A stretch of DNA of 64,000 bases from NCBI RefSeq assembly GCF_029714365.1, contig NZ_CP121660.1, positions 372,001-436,000 on the forward strand, written 5' to 3'. A program made the translations under genes and the position numbers. Below the pieces are notes generated by a model. That model made no database searches, was not told the origin of the DNA, and saw only the letters and a program-made list of their open reading frames with translations. The DNA is from Sinorhizobium terangae. Its GTDB lineage: Bacteria > Pseudomonadota > Alphaproteobacteria > Rhizobiales > Rhizobiaceae. Positions within the stretch are counted from its first letter, which is position 1. Every line of letters starts with the position of its first letter. This document shows, piece after piece, positions 46,688-56,042 of the stretch.

Positions 46688-47416
46688 CTAAAATTCGTAT
46701 TTGCCTCGGTAATTCTGCCATACGATCTTCAGTACATCAAAACCGTACTGTACCGGTTTCAGGTGCGATTTTTCATCAGCGTATCGTGTCGGTATCGCGA
46801 TTTCCTTGATACGTAACTTGCGCTTACCCGCCATCATGATCATTTCACCATCAAAATGGAATGTATCGCTGAGGCGAACGAAGGGAATAGCTTCCAGGCA
46901 CCGGCGGGAATAGAGCATGTAACCGCTGTGGTATTCACTTACCCGAAGGCCGTAAGCGAGATTTTCTATCGCAGTCAGCGCTTTGTTGGCGATGTACTTG
47001 TACATCGGCATGCCGCCCTTCAGAGCGCCACGCTCGAGCATGCGCGAACCGATAACGACGTCAGCCTCGTCCCGTTCCAGGGGCGCAAGCAAACGTGGCA
47101 GCAGCTCCGGTGCATATTGCCCATCGGCGTGCAGGAGCGCCGCGATATCCGCACCTTGATCCAATGCGTGAGAAAAACCGGTCTTCTGCGCCTGGGCGTA
47201 GCCCTTGTTCTGAGGATGGTCGATTACTTCGACGTTTGGCCGTGAACGAGCAATTCTGCGTGCGATGTCGCCAGTGCCGTCGGAGCTGCCGTCATTGACG
47301 ACGACAATTCGGACGTCTTTCTCGTAAATTTCCCTCGGGATTCTCTCAAACACGCTTTCGAGTGTCAGAGCAGCCTGATATGCGGGGATAACAATAAAAA
47401 TTTTCTTCTCAAACAT
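46688..47416 (-). CDS. Glycosyltransferase, family 2 (DPM1-like)
   Basis: This 242-residue enzyme has the GT-A fold of family 2. It begins KIFIVIPAYQAALTLESVFERI, has VVVNDGSSDGTGDIA, GYAQAQKTGFSHAL and ALLHADGQYAPELLPRLL, where HADG is the DXD-type metal site. The GVxxSEYHSGYMLYSRR region and the length without membrane spans fit the dolichol-phosphate-mannose-synthase-like group, which loads sugars on polyprenyl phosphate. It may work with GtrA (44 kb) and the polytopic transferase next to it. The start at 47416 is set by the family N-terminus. Confidence 0.9.
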   Translation of the reverse strand: MFEKKIFIVIPAYQAALTLESVFERIPREIYEKDVRIVVVNDGSSDGTGDIARRIARSRPNVEVIDHPQNKGYAQAQKTGFSHALDQGADIAALLHADGQYAPELLPRLLAPLERDEADVVIGSRMLERGALKGGMPMYKYIANKALTAIENLAYGLRVSEYHSGYMLYSRRCLEAIPFVRLSDTFHFDGEMIMMAGKRKLRIKEIAIPTRYADEKSHLKPVQYGFDVLKIVWQNYRGKYEF

Positions 47417-47500
47417 GACGGTCCGTACTCCCGTTACATTCCTTTCGGTGCACCAATCCTGTAAGCCAATGTCCAATTTCGGCCATGCTCGGCCGGCTCT

Positions 47501-49096
47501 TCACGGCGAAACCTGCAACTCGGTTGCGCGGCCTGCCGAGCGATAGATCCGCCCGTCAGCAAGAGTTTCTTCCTCGATCAGCGGAATGGACTTAAGAAGG
47601 TCGTTCTCGCTGATCAGGTAGTCTCGCCAGTCCACGCCATAGATGAAGACGACGTAGGCGTTGCCTTCCGCAAGACGGCGACGCATGGCGTCCATCTGTT
47701 GCGCAAAAGGCATGCTTGCCTCGTCCCGGCCAGAAAGATGATTGAAGCGGCGGGGTAGGTACGCCGCGCTGTGCCTCAAGCGGAATTCGATCAGGTCCGG
47801 CGCGTTCGAATAGATTGCAGCAGTCGCAGGCAATTTTGCCACGGATGTAAGCACGGGCGACGTGGACCACATTTTGTGAGCGTATCCTTGGCCCGATTCA
47901 TAAGTTGCCGCAGTGAACACTGTCGTTCGGACGAGGTTCGAGGCCCCGATCACAGCTGCGAGCCCGGCAAGGACAATTCCGAGTTTGCGGTGGCGCACAA
48001 CACCAGACCTGCTCGCTCCGAAGGAAGTCATGGCAGCGAGTGCGAGGAAAACATAGAGCGGCAGGAGAAACCGTCCGGTGAGGCTCAGTCGATACTGAAT
48101 CATGACGGACTGTATCAGGAACAGCAGATACAAGATCGAAAGGAGACTGAATACGACGGGCACAAGCGCATGCGGTCGTGCGCGTTGGGCGTAGGATAGG
48201 CGCAACCATGCGAGTGCGTAGTTCACGGCAACGAAGACGACGACAACACTGGCGAACGCAAGGAACAAGAGGCGAATGACCGGCCCGGCCGCGGATGGCA
48301 GGAGCATCGTCGCTAGGGCGCCCACCGTCCGAATCCAGTACGCCAGATCGGTGTTGCCCAGCAGTTCCAACGAACGTCCAGTCGAATCCCCGGACGTCAA
48401 CTCACTCGCGACCAGCCATGATCCGAAAACGGCACCGCACGCTCCGGCCATCACAGCGCAATCGACCAGCCGTTTCGCAAGGCTCCCGCCGCCGGCGCAG
48501 AGCCTCAAGATTGCAAAAGTCAGCAGGAGGGGAGCGGCAGCAAACCGCGTCAGCATCGCGAGGCCCACAATCGCCCCCACAAGTGCGGCAGTTGCGACGC
48601 GGTTGTCTTGCATCGCCCTGAAAAACACGAGGGCGGAGGCGAGGGTCAATGCGATAAACAACGGCTCCGTCATTGCCACCGAGTGAAATTCGACGAAGAC
48701 CGGATGGCCAACGATCAGGGCCGTTCCCAATGCAGCCCAGATCGGGGTCAACTGCGCGAGAAGCAGCAATCGGAGAACCAACACCGTATTGACGACATAA
48801 AGAAACCAGTTGAGCCACCAGGCCGCCGCCACGATATCGACGTGAGCAAGCGACATGAATTGCAGTATCCATGTATAGAGAGGAGCGAAATGACGCGCGC
48901 TTCCAACGCGCATGTATGCGACCGAGTCGGGCAGAATTCCTATTCCGCGTGACGTCGTTGCAAGGAACAGCACGGAGACTGCCAATGAAAGGACGATAGC
49001 CGCGACGAGTTGCGCCCTCGCATGGACGGGAGCCAGTGCATCGTTGGCGGTTGCCGCCGAACCGGATTGCACTCGCAGTTGTTGTTCTCGCTTCAT
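47501..49096 (-). CDS. Polytopic membrane glycosyltransferase (GT39/ArnT-like)
   Basis: This 531-residue inner membrane protein has about ten to twelve hydrophobic segments and a periplasmic C-terminal domain of roughly 130 residues. It resembles the polyprenyl-phosphate-sugar-dependent GT-C transferases: near the start comes GILPDSVAYMRVG with the catalytic Asp expected in the first periplasmic loop, then membrane spans with FVEFHSVAMTEPLFIALTLASAL and AMLTRFAAAPLLL. It would use the lipid-phosphate sugar from a family 2 enzyme such as the one just downstream. The start is unsure: ATG at 49096 (MKREQQ) or ATG at 49141, both with weak ribosome sites. Confidence 0.8.
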   Translation of the reverse strand: MKREQQLRVQSGSAATANDALAPVHARAQLVAAIVLSLAVSVLFLATTSRGIGILPDSVAYMRVGSARHFAPLYTWILQFMSLAHVDIVAAAWWLNWFLYVVNTVLVLRLLLLAQLTPIWAALGTALIVGHPVFVEFHSVAMTEPLFIALTLASALVFFRAMQDNRVATAALVGAIVGLAMLTRFAAAPLLLTFAILRLCAGGGSLAKRLVDCAVMAGACGAVFGSWLVASELTSGDSTGRSLELLGNTDLAYWIRTVGALATMLLPSAAGPVIRLLFLAFASVVVVFVAVNYALAWLRLSYAQRARPHALVPVVFSLLSILYLLFLIQSVMIQYRLSLTGRFLLPLYVFLALAAMTSFGASRSGVVRHRKLGIVLAGLAAVIGASNLVRTTVFTAATYESGQGYAHKMWSTSPVLTSVAKLPATAAIYSNAPDLIEFRLRHSAAYLPRRFNHLSGRDEASMPFAQQMDAMRRRLAEGNAYVVFIYGVDWRDYLISENDLLKSIPLIEEETLADGRIYRSAGRATELQVSP

Positions 49097-49786
49097 GTAG
49101 CCGCCGCTCCCATTTCTGGTGCGTTCGTTTGGCTTCAACATGCTGACAGGGGGTAGAATTCACCCCGCAAAGGACTTTGTTCTTTGCCACAACCGGAACC
49201 CCGGTCAGGCAGAGTGACAGCCATCGATCGAAATCTTCGCTAAGCCCCCGTCATGCACGTGATATGCCCGCGAACTTAAAAAATACTGGCGCTCCATTGG
49301 CCAAGCGCGTAAATCAGTCCTTGAAAGCGATTTTGTTATGCAATTACACAGGCGCGGCTCTAAAGTGCCCGCTCAACGGGTTTGATAATCGCATAGTCAT
49401 GAGGCAATGTCGACTACCTAATATTCGACGGCCTAATGGACGACCCAATATATCCTAGCCGAGGCTGTGGTTCGACAGCAGCTGCGGCGTGTGCTCAGGA
49501 AAGCTTCGCGCCATTGTTTCACTGTGCAGTTGCTGGGCAGGCCGTCGATCATGCTTGGGCTTCCCCAATTTCGGGAGACTCCATCGACAAAACTCGCTAT
49601 ATTTTGCTGCGCAAGAAAATTCCCATACTAAATCTTATTCTCAGTCATTTTATGTGAATTCATGTACAGAGATAAACTCTTATCAGCCGAAGCCGTCAGA
49701 ACATAGACGACCAAATCCGCCGCCTGATTGCGGCGATCGGCAAGCGCGCCTCTTACTGAACGGTTTGCGAGAGGGGACAAGGCGTC
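49097..49786. other. Gap between divergent genes, AT-rich
   Basis: This stretch of about 690 bases separates the divergent genes at 49096 (minus) and 49787 (plus), so it should contain two promoters. It is more AT-rich than its neighbours, mainly in 49590-49700. Short open frames on both strands (for example 49436-49657) have no protein-like composition or ribosome sites. I see no repeat of clear type. Confidence 0.5.
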
Positions 49787-51118
49787 ATGATAAAGCGGCA
49801 TTTCGGACTTGTGGTGTGTGCGCTTCTGGGTCTGTACCTGTTGTCCAGTCCCATCTACGCTCTGCTGCATTACCAACTGTTCGCAGCTGAGACCCCGCAT
49901 TTCATCCGTTACGTGCTGACCCCGGGCCTGCTGGCGGCAGCCTTCTTCGCCGTGGGCCTGTTTGCGAAGCCGCGCTTTTCCTCACTTGTCGGTATCTGTG
50001 GCTCGAGCGTGTTGCTAGCCCTCTTCCTCTTCGAGGCGATGCATACGGTCTCGGTCGTGTCCGTCCGGTTGGGTATGCTTGGCCAACTGAGCGAAGCGCA
50101 GGCCGAAACGCTCAAGCGCAACAAGAACGTGGTTCCGGGCTTCACACTTCGTGGACTGAACCGGCTTTCCGGCACCGACCAACTTTCCGAGGCGCTGTTG
50201 TCGGGCTTTCCGTCGACGCAAGTGGTGCTGTGCACGTCCGAAAGCGGCGTCGTCAGCTATACCGCAGACCGGTACGGCTTCAATAATCCCGACGACGTGT
50301 ATAACCATCCGCTGGACCTGATGCTGCTCGGAGATTCGTTCGTCGAGGGCTTCTGCTTGCCCCCGGGCGAGGACCTTGCGTCGAGATTGCGGGCGGGCGG
50401 CCTTAGCACCGCGAGCATAGGTATTAGAGGAAGCGGTCCCCTGGTCGAACTTGCAACGCTCGGCCGTTTTGGCAAAATTTTTCGACCCCGTCAGGTGATG
50501 ATGGTCTTCTTCGAAGGAAATGACTGGGAGAATTTGGAGCGCGAACTTGCAGTGCCGTGGCTTCGCACGGCGATATCGCCGGATGCGGACTATGGTTCGC
50601 AGACGACCGCGCAAGAAACCATGCGCCAGGCCCGAAACATTTTGGCGGAGCGCCAGAGCAGCCCTGTGACGAGTGTCCAGCTCTTCACGAAAACGGCCTT
50701 GCTTCGCAATTTTGTCGCCCTGCAACAAACTCTCACGAGGCTAGGGTTGGTCTATCCAAAGATTACCCCAAGTAACCCGGATTTCAGACGAATATTGCAT
50801 CGAGCGAAAGCACTCACCGAGAGCTGGGGCGGCTCCTTTACACTCGTCTACGTACCCAGGATCGACCGTTTCATCGGACCCTTTTCGTCGGACGGGCCCT
50901 TCGACCCGCTGAGGAGGGAGGTCCTCGATGCTGCCGCGGCCGAAGGCATCATGACTATTGATATCCTCGAGGCCCTTCGCGCCCACCCCGAACCGCTTCT
51001 CATGTATGCGCCAGATGCCCATTTCAGCCGTGATGGGGCCAGGTTCGCAGCTAAGGAGATCATTCGTCGCATGGCGCCGATGCCGCAAGACACGCAGAAA
51101 ACGGTAGAGAACAAGTGA
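49787..51118 (+). CDS. Membrane-anchored SGNH/GDSL-like hydrolase
   Basis: This 443-residue protein has about three hydrophobic segments at the N-terminus (residues 7-28, 43-60 and 68-88) and a C-terminal SGNH domain facing the periplasm. The catalytic blocks are GDSFVEG (Ser), an SIGIRGSGPLVELATL stretch with the oxyanion-hole Gly, FFEGNDWEN (Asn) and APDAHFSRDGARFAAKEI (Asp and His). Proteins of this design add or remove acyl groups, often acetyl, on polysaccharides. It starts a plus-strand segment inside the sugar cluster and is followed by a convergent formyltransferase gene. Confidence 0.83.
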   Translation: MIKRHFGLVVCALLGLYLLSSPIYALLHYQLFAAETPHFIRYVLTPGLLAAAFFAVGLFAKPRFSSLVGICGSSVLLALFLFEAMHTVSVVSVRLGMLGQLSEAQAETLKRNKNVVPGFTLRGLNRLSGTDQLSEALLSGFPSTQVVLCTSESGVVSYTADRYGFNNPDDVYNHPLDLMLLGDSFVEGFCLPPGEDLASRLRAGGLSTASIGIRGSGPLVELATLGRFGKIFRPRQVMMVFFEGNDWENLERELAVPWLRTAISPDADYGSQTTAQETMRQARNILAERQSSPVTSVQLFTKTALLRNFVALQQTLTRLGLVYPKITPSNPDFRRILHRAKALTESWGGSFTLVYVPRIDRFIGPFSSDGPFDPLRREVLDAAAAEGIMTIDILEALRAHPEPLLMYAPDAHFSRDGARFAAKEIIRRMAPMPQDTQKTVENK

Positions 51119-51182
51119 CCTGCGGATCGCGCGAAGCGTTCCAGCGTTTATTGCCGGCGCCGAGCCTGTGTCATCAAGGCGC

Positions 51183-52088
51183 TTATCCTCGGAGTTTGCT
51201 GTGTACCGGCGGACGCTTGCCGGTGGCCGAGGCCCAAGCCAGGACATCGATGCATTCACCATCGCCACATAAGACGACGAAACCGCGTTCCGAATGGCAT
51301 TGAACCTGGCCTGCCAGTCCGATAAAGCGACCGGCGCTTTCAATCTTTACGGCTGTGTCGATGCGGATCCTCTCGCCGTTATAAACGCAAAACGCGCCGG
51401 GGTAAGGGGCGCCAACTGCACGGATAAGGCGGAGCACCGAGGCGGCTGAAGCATTCCAGTCGATCAGGCCGTCCTCTGCTGTACGCTTCGCACAGTAGCT
51501 TGCCTGCTCATGGTCCTGCTTCGTGTGCGGTGCGTTACCGGTCTCAACCAGCGCAACCGCCTCGACTACCATCTCGGCGAGATTTGCTGTGTGCCTGGCA
51601 TAGAGGCTGCGTGCGGTTTCGTCGGCCGCGACCGCGAACAGCCTCTGAAGCAGAATGGGACCAGAGTCGACCCCTTCATCCAACCAGAACAGCGTCGAGC
51701 CGGTCACATCTTCATCCCTTATTATCGTCCAGGGAATGACCGCCCGACCACGCAGACGTGGCAACGCCGCCGGATGGAACCCGATGGTGCCCTCCCGCGC
51801 AAGGTCCCGAAAAGGCTGCCGGCAGACTTGCGACCAGCCAATGACAAGCGTGAGATCAGGCTCGACCGATGCCATTGTCTCCAGGACTGCAGGACTGTTG
51901 ATGTCTGTGGTGTAGCAAACCGCGCTTCCGGCCGCCCGCGCCAGATTTCCTATATCGGCAAAATCGGAATGGCGTCCTGCCGCCTCGGGGGGCAGCGTAA
52001 TCACAAGCACAGGAACCCGCCCAGCCTGGATGAGCGCTTCTAAAGCGATTTTGGAGCTTTCGACGGAACCAACGAAAACGATACGCAT
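51183..52088 (-). CDS. Sugar N-formyltransferase-like protein
   Basis: This 301-residue protein has the N10-formyl-tetrahydrofolate formyltransferase fold (as in methionyl-tRNA and sugar N-formyltransferases). The Rossmann start is RIVFVGSVESSKIALEAL, and the C-terminal part (VLRLIRAVGAPYPGAFCVYNG) is the OB-like Formyl_trans_C type. The active-site loop reads GFHPAALPRLRGRAVIPW. His105 and Asp141 (DEGVDSGPIL) are present, but the asparagine that normally sits two residues before the His is Gly103. In a polysaccharide cluster it more likely formylates an amino sugar than tRNA. No sugar aminotransferase lies in the window. The start at 52088 is from the family N-terminus. Confidence 0.82.
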   Translation of the reverse strand: MRIVFVGSVESSKIALEALIQAGRVPVLVITLPPEAAGRHSDFADIGNLARAAGSAVCYTTDINSPAVLETMASVEPDLTLVIGWSQVCRQPFRDLAREGTIGFHPAALPRLRGRAVIPWTIIRDEDVTGSTLFWLDEGVDSGPILLQRLFAVAADETARSLYARHTANLAEMVVEAVALVETGNAPHTKQDHEQASYCAKRTAEDGLIDWNASAASVLRLIRAVGAPYPGAFCVYNGERIRIDTAVKIESAGRFIGLAGQVQCHSERGFVVLCGDGECIDVLAWASATGKRPPVHSKLRG

Positions 52089-52589
52089 GATCCGAGAATG
52101 GCCAAAGTAATGAACAACGCGGGACGTCCTAACCGGACGGGCAATATGCAACGTGATGTACAATTAAGTCATTGAACACTGTAAGAACAGCGCTGTCCAG
52201 CGCAGAAGTGCCCAGTTTCTTCGCGATCGGAACTCCTCGAACTCCTTTCCCTGTCGACTAGCTTTGCCGCAGCTGGTGACCAGGTATCTGCTGTGCGAAG
52301 AGCGTCGGCTTGCGGGGCGGCAGACCGCAGCAGTGCCATTCGAAGCCGTCAGCAATGGAGAGACAGCTCAAGTCAATCCTTGCGAATAATGCGCCGCGCG
52401 CTATTCTGAGGCCGTCACGGGAGCGCCTTTAAGCCCTTCGCCGCACAGGACGCCGGACGTGAAGCCGATTAGGCGTGACACCGATGTCGTAAAATGCGAT
52501 GCTAACAACTTCAAACTGAGTTATTGCGCCGTATTGAATATTTTACTAAGCTAACCGAATAGAGAAAAATTTTATTTTTGAAGGTTTCC
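52089..52589. other. Gap upstream of the co-polymerase gene
   Basis: About 500 bases without a gene that I can support. The last 100 bases before the co-polymerase start are strongly AT-rich and probably hold its promoter. A 63-codon frame on the minus strand (52164-52355) lacks any recognisable feature. Confidence 0.5.
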
Positions 52590-54590
52590 ATGACGACATT
52601 CGTTCCGGATGGCAGCCTATCTGCTCGCGCTCATTACCGAGAAAGTGTTGAATTTGCCGCTCAGAGGAGTGGGCATACGATAGGCCTTTTAGATGTTTGG
52701 GCCCTGATCAAGAGGCGTATTTGGCTTATCGCGTCAGTGGTTCTCTTCTGCACTTTGCTGGCTGCGATTGCATCGTACACGCTTCCCGAAACCTATACCG
52801 CCAGTTCAGAAGTGGTGCTGGAACGGAAAGATGTTCGGCCGTTTGCCACCGACGCATCCTTGACGTCGCTTGAGCGCGATCGCTCGGCGGCTGAAACCGA
52901 GATGGACGTTCTGCAATCACGGGAATTTGCCGGTCGTATTGTCGATCGATTGAATCTCATCGATGATCCGAACTTCAACCCGTTTGCCCGCAGCGGCAAA
53001 AGGCCGGAAAGCCTCGGCGACCGGCTGGCCAGATATTTCGCGGGGATCATCGGAGCCCAGAGGCCGCGTGATTCCGTTAGGCCTCCGCCGGATGAAAGAA
53101 CGCAACGGGATCGCGCGATCTCCGCGGTACTGTCCCAGTTTACTGTCAGCCGGACTGGCGAGAGCCTCGCCGTAAGAATCACTGTAACAAACAACAATCC
53201 TAAAGTTGCTCAAGAACTCGCAAATACGATTGCCAGCCTCTACGTCGAAGCGTCGCTCGAATTCAAGCAGTATGAGCGGATTGCAGACAAGGAACGTGCG
53301 CTAAACACCGGTGGCGCCGTTGCTTTTCTTCGTCAGAGCATGACGCAACCGCTCTTGATAACGTTGCGGAATGAAGAGGCCCGGTTACAGCAGAATCGAG
53401 CCGAGCTCGCCGCCAAGTTTGGCAAGAACCATCCTCAGATGATCGATGCAGATTCGCAAATCGCGGGTGTTCGCAATATGATCGAAGACGAGGTTCAGCG
53501 TATTTTGTCGGACCTCGAGGCCGAATCTCTAAAGCCGAGTGCACGGATTGTGTCAGCGGCGGAGGTTCCAAATTCACCATCATTTCCTAAGCCCAATATT
53601 ATTATCCCGGCGGCATTTACCGGATCCACTTTGCTGGCCTTTTTGCTCGCGCTCCTTTTGGAGACAGCCGACACGCGAATCCGGAGCGGGCAACGAACCT
53701 CGCAACTTTTGCGGTTGCCCAACCTGGGCTACATACCAAAGGTTCCGAAGCATCTGCCCGGCACCAAGCGGTCCTCGTGCATTCCAGACTGGAGCAACTT
53801 TACGTGTGCCGAGGCAGAGCGGTCAGTCTATATGGCCTGCCGCTATTCTGAGGTGAAACAACCGCATCGCGTTGTCATGGTGACCTCTTGCCTTCAGGAC
53901 GTTGCGAACGCCTCGACGGCTTGGGGTATCGCAACTGCCGCTGCAGCAGACGGGCGCCCTACCGTGTTCGTCAATCTCGATTTCCATCAACACAACGTTC
54001 CGTATCTGAAAAGCGTGGAACGCTCGCCGGAATTGATTGAACGCTATCTTAGAAATGAAGCTTCCCTGGCGGACGTGGTGCAGACAATTCCGACTTTGCC
54101 TGCTTTTGGCTTCATTGACGCGACGCCCGTAATGATGGAGCCATTCAGATCGCTAGACTCCGAAAAACTCTGTGAGCTGATATTGGCCCTCAGACAGAAC
54201 GGGTACGAATTCATTGTGCTTCACGCTCCGCCGGTCCTCACCTCTGGGGATGCAAACTGGCTCTCGCCTTTTGTTGATGGGGTGATTTTGCTGGTGTCTT
54301 GGGGCAAGACTACAGAAGAGCAGTTGCTCGATAGTGTGTCGCAGCTCCGGATGAATCATGCGCCTTTGATCGGCACTGTAATTCACCAGGTCAATCCCGA
54401 AGTTCACAAGAGCCATCACTACGGAGGCTTTGTCATAACTTCCAAACGCATTCCGGCGGCCGGCGGTTGGATTCAAAATCGTCGCAGAAATGGCGAAACT
54501 TTCAGTGGCGCCGATACAGAATTAGAAGTGAACACCGCTCCCACGCCTCCGGCGCGAGACTCGCTCAATTCTTCATCGCACGTCCGTTAG
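52590..54590 (+). CDS. Wzz/ExoP-type polysaccharide co-polymerase with degenerate BY-kinase domain
   Basis: This 666-residue inner membrane protein should set chain length and help export of the polysaccharide. The first membrane span is at about residues 43-64 and the second at about 337-360, with a large periplasmic coiled-coil part between them, as in PCP-2a proteins. The cytoplasmic domain is shaped like a BY-kinase, but Walker A (normally GEGKST) is replaced by the stretch from Asp437 to Thr443 (DVANAST), and the Walker A' and Walker B aspartates are weak (VFVNLDFHQ, FIVLHAPP). The C-terminal tail has no tyrosine cluster. It is probably inactive as a kinase. The ATG at 52590 has AAGG five bases upstream. 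It is followed by glycosyltransferase and polymerase genes. Confidence 0.87.
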   Translation: MTTFVPDGSLSARAHYRESVEFAAQRSGHTIGLLDVWALIKRRIWLIASVVLFCTLLAAIASYTLPETYTASSEVVLERKDVRPFATDASLTSLERDRSAAETEMDVLQSREFAGRIVDRLNLIDDPNFNPFARSGKRPESLGDRLARYFAGIIGAQRPRDSVRPPPDERTQRDRAISAVLSQFTVSRTGESLAVRITVTNNNPKVAQELANTIASLYVEASLEFKQYERIADKERALNTGGAVAFLRQSMTQPLLITLRNEEARLQQNRAELAAKFGKNHPQMIDADSQIAGVRNMIEDEVQRILSDLEAESLKPSARIVSAAEVPNSPSFPKPNIIIPAAFTGSTLLAFLLALLLETADTRIRSGQRTSQLLRLPNLGYIPKVPKHLPGTKRSSCIPDWSNFTCAEAERSVYMACRYSEVKQPHRVVMVTSCLQDVANASTAWGIATAAAADGRPTVFVNLDFHQHNVPYLKSVERSPELIERYLRNEASLADVVQTIPTLPAFGFIDATPVMMEPFRSLDSEKLCELILALRQNGYEFIVLHAPPVLTSGDANWLSPFVDGVILLVSWGKTTEEQLLDSVSQLRMNHAPLIGTVIHQVNPEVHKSHHYGGFVITSKRIPAAGGWIQNRRRNGETFSGADTELEVNTAPTPPARDSLNSSSHVR

Positions 54591-54793
54591 AACCGTTCTC
54601 ACAAGAATTTGGTCTCGCCTTTGATCGGCCGATAGCAGGCCGCATAGCTTGGGGACGATGGGGCAGGTGAGCCGGTGCGAATGCGCGCAGAAATATCTAA
54701 AAATATATTAAGGCCATTAGGAAAGAAAAGAAAAGAACCTTACTTCCATAATCACCTTGCATTTGAGAAGTGCTCGCATGGAGAATGATTAGC

Positions 54794-55993
54794 ATGACGA
54801 AATGCGGCCAGAAGGCAGTTGTATGTTTCCCCTTCATAGGAGATTTTGTCGGCGGAAGCCATATGTCCGCACTTGGATTGATACGAAATCTTCCCGATTC
54901 CCGTTTTTTGCCGTTGGTTGTTCTTCATGATGTGGACGGGCCAGTTGCAGAACTTTTTCGCCGCGAGGGGATCGACTTTGAAGCCGCTCCCGTCATAAAC
55001 CGTTTGGAGCGGGCGGGCGCGCGCAATGGCGCCGCAGCCGTGAACGTCGCGCGAAGCCTTCCTGCGCTTGTGAGCTTTCTGAGAGCGAGAAATGCCGCAA
55101 TAGTGCATACAAATGACGGCCGTGCGCATCTCGTCTGGGGACTTGCAGCACGACTCGCAGGATCCAAGCATCTCTGGCATCACCGCGGCGATGCATATTC
55201 GTTCGGATTGCGACGCGTCGCTCCCTGGCTCCCCAGTCGTGTCGTGGCTGTATCAAAATTTGCGTCGCCTCGACCTGGCCTTTTTTCGGCAGCAGGCAAG
55301 TGCAGTGTCGTTCATAGCCCATTCGACGTGATGAAGATGGTCTGCGTCGAACGCGAAGCCGCTCGGAGCAATGTTGTAGCGGCAATTGGTTGTTCGCCCG
55401 AGACAAAGCTCCTCGGATATGTGGGAACCCTGGTGGACCGCAAGCGGCCTATCTTGTTTGTAGAAGCTTTGGCTGCCCTAAAGCGGTTGGCGCCGCAAGT
55501 GAAGTTTGCAGGACTGTTTTTCGGGAACGCACTTAATGGGCTCGACGACGCTGCAAGATCGCGAGCCGAAGCACTTGGAGTTGCGGATTGCATTCACTTT
55601 ATGGGCTTTCGGTATCCGAGCGAACCCTGGATCGCGGGGCTCGATGCCCTTCTGGTAACAGCCGTCAACGAACCTCTGGGAAGAACTCTTGTCGAAGCGA
55701 TGTTGCTGGGCACACCAGTGATTGCGGCCGACTCAGGTGGAAATCCAGAAGTCGTCGAAGATGGCGAGACCGGCATGCTCGTTCGCCCGGATGATCCGGA
55801 TGAGTTCGCCAAAGCCTGTTTAACTCTGTTCAACAATTCTGCCTGCCACGAACACATCGTGGAGACAGCACGCGTCGAAGCGCGGGCGCGCTTCAGTGTC
55901 GAGCGGCACGTGCATGCAATTACATCAGTCTACGAGGAACTCATAGGTATCAATGGATTCAGCGCTTCGCGAGCGCAGGTCGATAATCCGTGA
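54794..55993 (+). CDS. Glycosyltransferase, family 4-like
   Basis: This 399-residue GT-B enzyme has AVVCFPFIGDFVGGSHMSALGLIRNL as the acceptor-domain start, IVHTNDGRAHLVWGLAARL, and the donor domain KLLGYVGTLVDRKRPILFVEAL with the E-x7-E motif in VNEPLGRTLVEAMLLGTPVI. It would add a sugar to the growing lipid-linked unit at the inner membrane. Codon use is less GC-biased than in the first 37 kb. Start choice among GTG 54770, ATG 54785 and ATG 54794 is uncertain; I took the last because GGAG lies about ten bases upstream. It sits between the co-polymerase and polymerase genes. Confidence 0.88.
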   Translation: MTKCGQKAVVCFPFIGDFVGGSHMSALGLIRNLPDSRFLPLVVLHDVDGPVAELFRREGIDFEAAPVINRLERAGARNGAAAVNVARSLPALVSFLRARNAAIVHTNDGRAHLVWGLAARLAGSKHLWHHRGDAYSFGLRRVAPWLPSRVVAVSKFASPRPGLFSAAGKCSVVHSPFDVMKMVCVEREAARSNVVAAIGCSPETKLLGYVGTLVDRKRPILFVEALAALKRLAPQVKFAGLFFGNALNGLDDAARSRAEALGVADCIHFMGFRYPSEPWIAGLDALLVTAVNEPLGRTLVEAMLLGTPVIAADSGGNPEVVEDGETGMLVRPDDPDEFAKACLTLFNNSACHEHIVETARVEARARFSVERHVHAITSVYEELIGINGFSASRAQVDNP

Positions 55994-56042
55994 TCGATCG
56001 GGTATCTTGTACGAAGCGACAGTTACAGCGTCGGAGGGAGGC

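Noticed and set aside
49436..49890. Small open frames in the gap between the GT39-like and SGNH genes
   Set aside because: No ribosome sites, no recognisable motifs and a composition unlike neighbouring genes.
52164..52355. A 63-codon minus-strand frame before the co-polymerase gene
   Set aside because: No ribosome site or domain, and the gap looks like a promoter region.
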